The notes beneath the pieces were generated by a model. The model was given only the letters and a program-made list of their open reading frames with translations, was not told the origin of the DNA and made no database searches. A DNA stretch of 7,051 nt from Promethearchaeota archaeon (GTDB taxonomy: Archaea; Asgardarchaeota; Lokiarchaeia; Sigynarchaeales; SOKP01). This document shows positions 1-5,886 of the stretch, in pieces. Numbering within the stretch: the first letter of the stretch is position 1; every line of letters starts with the position of its first letter. The stretch covers positions 1 to 7,051 of the forward strand of contig JAGXNR010000141.1 of NCBI GenBank assembly GCA_019894875.1, written 5' to 3'. Position numbers and translations under genes: made by a program.

Positions 1-2
1 AT

Positions 3-278
3 TTATACTCTGTGCCGGTTGGGTTTGCTTGGGGGGGGATATTGGGATTATTATCATATTCGCTTTTTCCCATTATGAATCAACAAATTACTACAATGAT
101 GTACTTTCTTCCAATTAGGTTGAAAGGAAGATCGTTCTTGTATATAATAATATTATTTAGATTATTGCCGGGATTATTACTTGCATTTAGTAGCCCTGTA
201 TACTTGTTGTTTTATTTGCCGGATTTAGGTGGAATTTTGGGAGCATATATTGTATATAGAGCCCAATTGGGAAGATAA
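3..278 (+). CDS. Rhomboid-like integral membrane protein, C-terminal part only
   Basis: The reading frame is open to the left edge of the window, so the GTG at position 12 is probably an internal Val codon and the true start lies outside. About 91 residues remain. They are very hydrophobic, with three likely membrane segments, and end in a short YRAQLGR tail. Two stretches resemble the last half of rhomboid proteins: a Gly-rich helix GFAWGGILGLL (codons 21-53), placed like the GASGAIFGLL helix, and the final helix LPDLGGILGAY (codons 216-248), placed like the AHLGGALAGY helix. Between them, FLPIRLKG fits the loop that often precedes the fifth rhomboid helix. The catalytic Ser position is Trp (codon 30-32) and the catalytic His position is Asp (222-224). 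Any protein would therefore be a non-proteolytic rhomboid-like factor, comparable in principle to derlins or iRhoms. The family call is by motif reading only; another polytopic membrane protein remains possible. Confidence 0.55.
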   Translation, partial: LYSVPVGFAWGGILGLLSYSLFPIMNQQITTMMYFLPIRLKGRSFLYIIILFRLLPGLLLAFSSPVYLLFYLPDLGGILGAYIVYRAQLGR

Positions 279-295
279 TAAGCTTATGTAACTTT

Positions 296-307
296 TATTT
301 TATATAT
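296..307 (+). promoter_or_regulatory. Possible archaeal TATA box ahead of hypB
   Basis: The 104-nt gap between the rhomboid-like gene and hypB contains TATTTTATATAT, the best TATA-like run in the gap. Transcription starting about 25 nt downstream would give a leader of roughly 50 nt before the ATG at 383. No purine-rich ribosome binding site is visible just upstream of that ATG. The background is so AT-rich that the match could be chance. Confidence 0.25.
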
Positions 308-382
308 CCATAAAAATTATCAATGAGAATGATTTTATTATGGTAATTCATTTGATTTCGACTCATATTAAAAAATCTTATA

Positions 383-1039
383 ATGTCTGAAAAGGAGATC
401 TCTAAAGTAATTGAGTTAAATGAGGATTTACTTGCTAATAATGATAAATTAGCTGAGCAAAATAGGAAGATTTTAAAAGAACTTAAAATAAAATCTATAG
501 ATTTTGTGGGAGCAATTGGTGCGGGAAAAACAGCACTTATCGAAGCGATAGTAAAAAAGGTCTCCAAGGAATACCAAATTCTTGTTATTAATGGTGATGT
601 AACTACAAGAATAGATGCTGATAGAATTAATAGGCATGGTGTTAATACCATTCAAATTAACACTGGTAGAGAGTGTTCGTTAAATTCGTATCATATATCG
701 CAAGTTATAAAAAATAATGATTTGCAGCAGATTGATTTCCTTTTTATTGAGAATGTTGGGAATTTAATCTGCCCTTCAGATTTTATCTTAGGTGCTGACA
801 AGAGGGTAGTTATAGTATCTATTACAGAAGGTCCATGGGTTATACGTAAACATCCAATGTTATTTAAATCTTCAGATATAGCAGTAATTAATAAAATCGA
901 TTTAAAAGATGTAGTGGATGTAAACATAGAAGAAATGATAAGAGATGCTGAAAAAATCAATCCTAACCTAAAAATTATAACAACTAGTGCTTTAACTGAA
1001 GAAAATATTGAGAAGCTAATAAATGAGTTATTTGATTAA
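383..1039 (+). CDS. hypB: HypB, GTPase for nickel insertion into [NiFe]-hydrogenase
   Basis: HypB is a cytoplasmic SIMIBI-class GTPase that works with HypA to deliver nickel to the large subunit of [NiFe]-hydrogenases. The 218-residue protein is of the short archaeal type, with no N-terminal His-rich nickel store. Visible motifs are Walker A GAIGAGKT (residues 43-50), the GDV strand (71-73), NTGRECSLNSYH (93-104), the strand FIENVGNLICPSDF (121-134), and the guanine-specificity motif NKID (170-173). The N-terminal helix DLLANNDKLAEQNRKIL is typical of archaeal HypB. Family members normally have adjacent Cys-His plus a later Cys at the dimer metal site. Here Cys98 and Cys130 are present but residue 99 is Ser, and the nearest His is 104. 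The segment after TEG (148-150) reads PWVIRKHP, where relatives usually have acidic residues. ATG at 383 is the only sensible start. No other hyp gene or hydrogenase gene lies in the window. Confidence 0.92.
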   Translation: MSEKEISKVIELNEDLLANNDKLAEQNRKILKELKIKSIDFVGAIGAGKTALIEAIVKKVSKEYQILVINGDVTTRIDADRINRHGVNTIQINTGRECSLNSYHISQVIKNNDLQQIDFLFIENVGNLICPSDFILGADKRVVIVSITEGPWVIRKHPMLFKSSDIAVINKIDLKDVVDVNIEEMIRDAEKINPNLKIITTSALTEENIEKLINELFD

Positions 1040-1058
1040 ATTAAGAATAAAAACGAAA

Positions 1059-1073
1059 GAAAATAATATAATA
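1059..1073 (+). promoter_or_regulatory. Possible BRE/TATA element for the Lsm gene
   Basis: In the 64-nt gap after hypB, a purine stretch (CGAAAGAAA) runs into AATAATATAATAA. This resembles an archaeal BRE plus TATA box. Its spacing to the ATG at 1104 would allow a short leader of a few bases. It is equally possible that hypB and the Lsm gene are co-transcribed, because the gap is short and both genes point the same way. Confidence 0.3.
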
Positions 1074-1103
1074 AATAAGAAAAAATGTTCTGATGGATGA
1101 ATC

Positions 1104-1517
1104 ATGTCATTTAGGCAATATAATACTGAGTTAGGAACGCTTGTTGATAAAATCGTTAAAGTATACATTGACAAAGATAAATTTTTTGTTGGTCAATTAA
1201 AAGGAATTTCAGAGGATTCAAACCTTATCCTTATTAATGCGAAAAATGAAAAAAGTAAAGTATTTCCAAAATTGTTTATAAGGAGTAATTTTTATAAATT
1301 TGTGAGTTTGGAAGAAGAACCTTTTCCTATGCTTGCGCTTAGCGAACGCATAGCCACAATTTTCTCTAAGGGACATGTAGATTATATTGAAGATCAAAAT
1401 ATAATCTCGATATTAAGTGGTAAAATTGTGGTGAACGAGGATGGCGTGAAAGGAACAGGGCCTTCAGCCGAACGGGTAAAAAAGATTTATGAACAATTTA
1501 AAATGGATCTCGAATAG
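1104..1517 (+). CDS. Archaeal Sm/Lsm-domain RNA-binding protein with C-terminal extension
   Basis: Sm-like archaeal proteins assemble into rings that bind U-rich RNA and take part in RNA processing. This 137-residue protein has an N-terminal Sm fold (about residues 10-70). The Sm1 part runs from LVDKIVKVYI through FFVGQLKGI to DSNLILINA (13-46), with the usual Gly30 and Asp38-Asn40. Sm2 is FIRSNFYKFVSL (58-69), where the common I-R-G reads I-R-S. A second domain (about 76-137) contains LSERIATIF, a short strand region, and GTGPSAERVKKIYEQF (117-132). This kind of extension is what I recall from the archaeal Lsm subfamily that includes SmAP3-type proteins. The ATG at 1104 is preceded by a weak purine stretch (GGATGA, 1095-1100). 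It lies 64 nt after hypB and ends 32 nt before the convergent minus-strand operon. No functional link to nickel maturation is implied. Confidence 0.82.
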   Translation: MSFRQYNTELGTLVDKIVKVYIDKDKFFVGQLKGISEDSNLILINAKNEKSKVFPKLFIRSNFYKFVSLEEEPFPMLALSERIATIFSKGHVDYIEDQNIISILSGKIVVNEDGVKGTGPSAERVKKIYEQFKMDLE

Positions 1518-1526
1518 TAACCCCAA

Positions 1527-1557
1527 ATTTTCAAATCTTTTAATTTATTTTATTCTT
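1527..1557 (+). terminator. T-rich transcription stop after the Lsm gene
   Basis: Just past the Lsm stop codon the + strand carries several runs of three or four T (TTTT, CTTTT, ATTTATTTT, CTTT) with no hairpin. This fits the hairpin-free T-rich terminators known in archaea. It overlaps the last codons of the convergent gene. I see no matching T-rich tract for the minus-strand operon in the 32-nt gap, so that operon may read into the complement of the Lsm gene. Confidence 0.35.
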
Positions 1558-2056
1558 TAAATAATTCTAGTAAATTTTTCAGTTGAATATCTCTAATTAT
1601 ATTTTTCATTATAGCTTTCCCTAATGGTGCCACTTTAATTATCCCAAGTTCTTCAAATCTTCTGAGATAGTCATTATCAATCAAAAATTGAATGTCACTA
1701 TCCCAAGTATCGGCAAAGATTTCTTTTAGATCTTCAATTTTTATATTTTCATCAACTTCTTTGCTTAGCGCAATTATTAAAGCTAAGGTTCCGTATTGCG
1801 AGGGTGTAACGTTATCATCTTTGCCCTCAGAAGTTAAAATATAAAATTTTTGCTCCAGAAATGTTGTTTTGATTAGTTCAAAACCAATAGTCTTTAATTT
1901 TACATAAATATCACTCATTACTGTATCAAAATTGAAATTCTTGCTCAAATTTTTCAAATCCTCTTCCCTAATCATTTTTTGTGGATTTGTTAATACAATT
2001 TTAGTAATATTCCTTACAACTTCTTCAATATTTTCAACTTCCATTATTTTTTTCAC
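1550..2056 (-). CDS. Small tandem winged-helix protein, candidate kite subunit of an SMC-like complex
   Basis: The start is GTG at 2056, whose GTGA overlaps the stop codon of the upstream coiled-coil gene by 4 nt, suggesting translational coupling. An ATG four codons in (2044) is an alternative. The 168-residue protein reads as two winged-helix units. The first (about residues 8-76) ends in IGFELIKTTFLEQKFYILTS, a strand-turn-strand wing. The second (about 83-150) has helices YGTLALIIALSKE, IEDLKEIFAD and DSDIQFLIDNDYLRRF, then the wing LGIIKVAPLGKAI. Two tandem winged helices in a small acidic-to-neutral protein is the plan of kite proteins (ScpB, MukE, Nse1, Nse3/MAGE), which bind kleisins and DNA in SMC complexes. 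The GFEL...YILT element followed by a helix of the LALIIAL type is reminiscent of the Nse3/MAGE domain. The assignment rests on layout and on the neighbouring SMC-like gene. A two-domain transcription regulator is the main alternative. Confidence 0.55.
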   Translation of the reverse strand: MKKIMEVENIEEVVRNITKIVLTNPQKMIREEDLKNLSKNFNFDTVMSDIYVKLKTIGFELIKTTFLEQKFYILTSEGKDDNVTPSQYGTLALIIALSKEVDENIKIEDLKEIFADTWDSDIQFLIDNDYLRRFEELGIIKVAPLGKAIMKNIIRDIQLKNLLELFKE

Positions 2057-3663
2057 TCATTTTCTTGAATCGTTATTATCTTTAAGTTCTTAATTTCTTT
2101 TTTCATCTCTAAATTTGAAAGAATAAATATTAAATTAAATTCGGCAAAATCCTCACTTTCAAAAAGAGGGAGTATTTTTCTTATTGTTCTAAATATTGAC
2201 CCCGCTTTATTATAATTGCTGGGGATAAATAAATTTGAAAAAACTATATTATTGTTTTTAAGTTGGATTTCTATTGAAATATAACATATAATAATGAAAA
2301 AAATCTTTTCTGGGGTAGTTAACTCATCGAAAGTAATTTGCTCTTTGTTATTACGAGTAAAAAATGATCGAATATAAAACATCTCATTATTATCGCTTAA
2401 GAGAACTTGGAAATCTGACTCTAAATTTATTTTGGATAAAAATATATTAATGAGATGTTCAAGATTTGATATAATCATCTCTAAATTTTGAAATGATTCA
2501 AAGATCTCCTCTAACTCACTTTCTTTTTTACTAAATCTAATATTTTTCTCCACCGTGTTTACGGTATTGTTAATCTGATTGAACCTTTCAATCACTAGTG
2601 ATAAATCTTCAGGATTTTGAGAGTCGATTAAATTGTTGGGAATTGACAGTGATTTTAACTCAAGGGTCGTATTAGTAATCTCTTTTTCGATTTCTTGTTT
2701 TGATCTTATTGGTTTCACATCAAATTCCTCATAGTCTTGGGAAGGATCTTTCTCACTTTCCTTAAGCTCCTTTCTAAGTTTAAATTCTAAATCCTCTATT
2801 TTCTTTGTATCACTTTTTATTACGTCAATAAGATTATTATAATCCTGTTTGTAGGTCTGATAAAGTGGATCAAACTCTTCAAGTCTTAATTTTAGCTCTT
2901 CTAATTCTGAGTTAAGCGTTTTAATTTTAATTTGTGCTTCTTTTGCTTTCGTTTGGAAGGCTCTTATTTTTTGAGCATTAGTTAAATTGTTATCAATTTC
3001 TACTATTCCTTCTGATTTCTCTTTCTGATTTATAAGGTTCCCTGACATATCTCGTGTTATTTTATTAATTTGACTAAAACAGTTTTTTTTTAGATTTGTT
3101 AATTCTTGTATCCTTGATGAATAGTCACTGATTTGTTTTGTAAAATGGTCAAATTGGTTTTTTCGTTGATAATAATCCTCTTCTAAATATTTTAATTTCT
3201 TTTTGTTGTTATCCATAGATTCGCTTAATTTTGTTAAAAGATTTGTAATGGCTTTAATACTACTTGACTGTTTAAATCTTTCTGTAATTTCTAATTCTTT
3301 TGATAATTGTTCTTTATTTTTTAGGAGTGTAATATACTGTAAAATCAAGATCATTGATTGGATAAATTCATAATATTGAGAAACCACTTCAATATTTTTT
3401 TCCATGATATTATTAAATTCTTCAAGTAAATTCAGCAATTCAAGAGATTTCCCTATATTTCTGAATTTATCAGATCGTCCTTGATAGATATTAATGAATT
3501 TGTTTAGGGAGATTAATTTTAATTCTGTTAGTAATTCGGTGAAAGCTTCATTTTTAAAATTTTCAATTAGGGGCTGCTTAAATTTTCCTTTAATTAAAGT
3601 AAATCTTTCTTGAATTGATACTTCTTTCGAACCAATAGAAAACTTAAGTTTTTTTGTCTGAAT
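2053..3663 (-). CDS. Short SMC/Rad50-like coiled-coil protein with degenerate ATPase motifs
   Basis: The conventional start would be TTG at 3438 (461 residues), but the frame stays open and protein-like back to a stop at 3676-3678. It contains no ATG, GTG or TTG in that stretch, so the span given starts at an ATT codon (3661-3663) as a place-holder for a protein of about 536 residues. The added N-terminus (KIQTKKLKFS, then ERFTLIKGKFKQPLIENF) has the strand pattern of an SMC N-terminal head. The P-loop position reads GKFKQPL instead of GxxGxGKS/T. A long Glu/Lys-rich coiled coil follows. The C-terminal head has ITFDELTTPEK (codons at 2305-2337) where SMC proteins have the LSxGE signature, NNIVFSNLFIPSNYNKAG (2200-2253) where Walker B DE is expected, and FNLIFILSNLE (2107-2139) like the final strand before the H-loop. 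All catalytic positions are lost. The protein is about half the usual SMC length. It overlaps the kite-like gene by 4 nt. Confidence 0.6.
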   Translation of the reverse strand: MQTKKLKFSIGSKEVSIQERFTLIKGKFKQPLIENFKNEAFTELLTELKLISLNKFINIYQGRSDKFRNIGKSLELLNLLEEFNNIMEKNIEVVSQYYEFIQSMILILQYITLLKNKEQLSKELEITERFKQSSSIKAITNLLTKLSESMDNNKKKLKYLEEDYYQRKNQFDHFTKQISDYSSRIQELTNLKKNCFSQINKITRDMSGNLINQKEKSEGIVEIDNNLTNAQKIRAFQTKAKEAQIKIKTLNSELEELKLRLEEFDPLYQTYKQDYNNLIDVIKSDTKKIEDLEFKLRKELKESEKDPSQDYEEFDVKPIRSKQEIEKEITNTTLELKSLSIPNNLIDSQNPEDLSLVIERFNQINNTVNTVEKNIRFSKKESELEEIFESFQNLEMIISNLEHLINIFLSKINLESDFQVLLSDNNEMFYIRSFFTRNNKEQITFDELTTPEKIFFIIICYISIEIQLKNNNIVFSNLFIPSNYNKAGSIFRTIRKILPLFESEDFAEFNLIFILSNLEMKKEIKNLKIITIQENE

Positions 3664-3675
3664 CTTAAAACACTT
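3661..3675 (-). other. Start region without a standard start codon; possible +1 frameshift site
   Basis: On the minus strand, GTG (3671-3673) is followed by TTT and then TAA (3665-3667). Reading GTG TTT, skipping one T and continuing AAG ATT CAG enters the long coiled-coil frame exactly. The site TTT-TAA preceded by a repairable UUU-U run is the kind of sequence on which +1 frameshifts occur. The alternatives are initiation at ATT (3661-3663), a one-base sequencing or assembly error in the T4 run (A4 at 3667-3670 on the + strand), or a real inactivating insertion. No Shine-Dalgarno sequence is visible upstream. Confidence 0.45.
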
Positions 3676-3686
3676 TTAATTTTTAA

Positions 3687-4727
3687 TTAATTTTCTTCAA
3701 AATGATCTTTATATTCTTTATATTCTTTTTGTTTTTTTCTTTTTCTTTCCCTTACGAGATCGAGAGGATCTTGTTCATCATCTTTTTGAATTAAGTATTT
3801 ATCTTCAAAAGTTTTATCAAGCTTAGATTTGAATTTTTCTATCTTTTCAGTAATTTCATCACTAATCTCTATCTCTTTCATTTCTTTGCCATTTTTTGAA
3901 ATCGTTTTTAATTTTTCTCTAGATTTCTTACGCCTTTTTCTCTTGAATTCACTATCAGATAATTTCAGATAATCATTATAAGTTTCTTTGTGTTCCTCTT
4001 GATTTTTTTTCAAATTTTCAAATTCTTCTTTTTCTTTAGCTTCTTTTACAAGTATTCTTTTTTCTTTTAATTCTTGTTGAGTTAAATCATTCTCAAGAAT
4101 TTGAAGATATTCCTTAAAAGATAGCTCTGGATCTTCTAGAAAAACTTTTTCATATTCTTTTACTAATGATACTTCTGTATCTTTAGGAATTTTATTTACT
4201 TCTATTTTAAGCTTATCCTGTATTAAATTTTCGCGATATATTTCGATTTTTTTCATTATTTTTAAAAACAATGAGTTTTCTTGTAAGGAATCTAAGATTT
4301 CTAGCCATTGAGAAACTTCTAAAGAAGGGGTATAGGAAATTTTATGAATTAACTTGCTTATCTTTCTGTTTTCAATCAGAAATAAGCCTATTCTTCTTGA
4401 TGAATCTTCAACTAATTTTAATTTCTTTAATTTCTGCTGATTGATTTCTTTATATTTTCTAATCAATCCCTCTTGAAAATTTAAAAATCTACCAACATTT
4501 TCCTTAGCAATTTTCTGTAGTCTATTTCTTGTATCAATCAACAAATCTGAGAGTGTATCAATTTGAGAAAGGATTTTTTCTTCTGAAAATCTTTCAATTA
4601 CTAATTGTTTCCATGTTTCAACTTTCAATGATTGTCCTGTTAATTGGTGAGCTCTAGCTTGTAGTACATCAATAGAAGATGTTAAATCCTTTATCTTTTC
4701 AAGATTAAATACTTGATATTCTTTCAT
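3687..4727 (-). CDS. Charged helical protein of unknown function
   Basis: I do not recognise this 346-residue protein. It starts at ATG 4727, 24 nt after the AAA+ gene stop, and is followed at once by the SMC-like gene. The first 170 residues are predicted mixed helices with hydrophobic faces, for example LVIERFSEEKILSQI and ISKLIHKISY (about 42-56, 123-132). The rest is dominated by Lys and Glu: helix-forming EAKEKEEFENLKKNQEEHKE (229-248), a basic cluster FKRKRRKKSR (261-270), and a basic tail ending RERKRKKQKEYKEYKDHFEEN near residues 326-346. There is no signal peptide, membrane segment, Cys cluster or nucleotide-binding motif. The basic patches could bind nucleic acid, and the acidic-basic helices suggest coiled-coil or disordered scaffold behaviour. 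It has no obvious C-terminal winged helix, so it is not a clear kleisin, although its place in the operon would suit a linker subunit. The tail contains a short DNA duplication (3708-3725) encoding KEYKEYK. Confidence 0.75.
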   Translation of the reverse strand: MKEYQVFNLEKIKDLTSSIDVLQARAHQLTGQSLKVETWKQLVIERFSEEKILSQIDTLSDLLIDTRNRLQKIAKENVGRFLNFQEGLIRKYKEINQQKLKKLKLVEDSSRRIGLFLIENRKISKLIHKISYTPSLEVSQWLEILDSLQENSLFLKIMKKIEIYRENLIQDKLKIEVNKIPKDTEVSLVKEYEKVFLEDPELSFKEYLQILENDLTQQELKEKRILVKEAKEKEEFENLKKNQEEHKETYNDYLKLSDSEFKRKRRKKSREKLKTISKNGKEMKEIEISDEITEKIEKFKSKLDKTFEDKYLIQKDDEQDPLDLVRERKRKKQKEYKEYKDHFEEN

Positions 4728-4751
4728 AAATCGTCAACATATTTATTTTCT

Positions 4752-5867
4752 TTAAATTTCAGGGGGTGAGGGTAAATCTTTTCTATCTCCCATAGAATTT
4801 CTGGTTCGACTTGCGAGAATTCTATCACTACTTACAATATCCTGCCTTTCGACATGAATGGCGGTGCCACCAACTAACTTTAGTGCATTATAGAAAATAT
4901 CGTAGGTAAGTAGTTCTGTAGCAATTACCTTAAACAACGCAACTCTTGTTCCTCTTTCAATATCAGACCCAGAATAACCAAAAGTTAATTTTAACAAACC
5001 CCCCATTTCAAGTTTTTCAGTTATCTTATTCCAAAAAATAGCGTCATCAAACTCAGAAATTTGGTGTCCAACTTTATTTTCTAAATTTTTACATAGTGCT
5101 TGAATTTCTTTATATTCGGAATTCAATTTCGTAAATATAGAGTTATCGATTCCTATTTTTGCATCCTTTATCTTATTAACAAAAGATTCAATTATTTTTT
5201 TTCGTAGATGGTAATTAGGGAAACCAAATTTGAAATGGAATGTGAAACGACGCCATATAGCAGAATCAAGTTGATGCTGATGATTTGTCGCCCCAAAAAT
5301 TGCTAAGGGCACACCCTCATAATTAACTCTGTCAATAACTTGTAGGAAAGAAATTACTGCACGTTTAATTTCTCCAACCTCGTGAATATTTGATCTTTCA
5401 GATCCAATAGCGTCAATTTCATCAAAAAATAAAATAAAAGCACCTCTTTCCTTTGAAATTTCTGCTGCTAATTCCACAACCCCTCTTATATTCTTTATTG
5501 TATCTCCTAATAAAGGAGAAACCAGTCTATCAGATTCTACAATACATAAGGGAATATCGTATTTCTTTGCAAAACCTCTTGTTAATGAAGTTTTACCGGT
5601 ACCTGGAGGACCATATAGGAGTACTGTTAAATTAGGATTCAATTTTGTATTTTTTAATTGTTCCATAAATTCATCATACTTCATCAAAGCTTTAAAGAAG
5701 TCGTCTAACAATTCCTTTTTAACTTCATTCCCTAAAATATCCTCTACAGACTCTTTGATGTCTGCAGAAAAATATATCGCACCATATTTACCGAGACGTT
5801 CCTTAATAACATCATCTGTAAATGTAATGCTTAATCCGCTTTCTTCTTTTTTTTTACTAATATTCAT
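4752..5867 (-). CDS. AAA+ ATPase (classical AAA clade), single domain
   Basis: AAA ATPases form hexamers that remodel proteins or complexes. I place the start at ATG 5867 (371 residues), 19 nt after the upstream gene and behind GAGTGGA. A TTG at 5909 would add 14 residues and overlap the upstream gene. Motifs by residue from the ATG: ESVEDILG (39-46), Walker A GPPGTGKT (86-93), Walker B FILFFDEIDAIG (144-155), sensor 1 Asn in FGATNHQHQLDSA (195), and arginine-finger pair WRRF (206-207). The lid carries FGYSGSDIERG (296-306), as in AAA sensor-2 regions. The pore-loop-1 position reads SPLLGDT (117-123), lacking the aromatic residue of substrate-threading AAA motors. About 60 extra residues (235-294) sit inside the lid. 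The N-terminal part is only about 35 residues, with no MIT domain, so it is not a standard Vps4. There is no fused protease. It is probably the motor of this gene cluster; the substrate is unknown. Confidence 0.88.
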   Translation of the reverse strand: MNISKKKEESGLSITFTDDVIKERLGKYGAIYFSADIKESVEDILGNEVKKELLDDFFKALMKYDEFMEQLKNTKLNPNLTVLLYGPPGTGKTSLTRGFAKKYDIPLCIVESDRLVSPLLGDTIKNIRGVVELAAEISKERGAFILFFDEIDAIGSERSNIHEVGEIKRAVISFLQVIDRVNYEGVPLAIFGATNHQHQLDSAIWRRFTFHFKFGFPNYHLRKKIIESFVNKIKDAKIGIDNSIFTKLNSEYKEIQALCKNLENKVGHQISEFDDAIFWNKITEKLEMGGLLKLTFGYSGSDIERGTRVALFKVIATELLTYDIFYNALKLVGGTAIHVERQDIVSSDRILASRTRNSMGDRKDLPSPPEI

Positions 5868-5886
5868 TCCACTCTTTTTATAATTT

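Noticed and set aside
340..390. 16-codon upstream ORF overlapping the hypB start
   Set aside because: Short chance ORFs are common in such AT-rich DNA; there is no ribosome binding site and no codon pattern suggesting a leader peptide.
295..651. Long open frame on the minus strand opposite hypB, with smaller ones at 473-655 and 691-960
   Set aside because: These are antisense shadows of a clearly recognised HypB, and their translations are Ile/Ser/Phe-rich without motifs.
1040..1103. Possible C/D-box small RNA in the hypB-Lsm gap
   Set aside because: CTGATGG and GGATGA only loosely resemble box C, and no paired box D, C' or D' is present.
3708..3725. Two perfect tandem copies of a 9-bp unit (TTTATATTC)
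   Set aside because: It is in frame and encodes the repeated KEY/KEYK of a low-complexity Lys/Glu tail; it is not a regulatory or CRISPR-like repeat.
5453..5635. 60-codon frame on the + strand
   Set aside because: It lies opposite the AAA+ Walker A/B region and has no features of its own.
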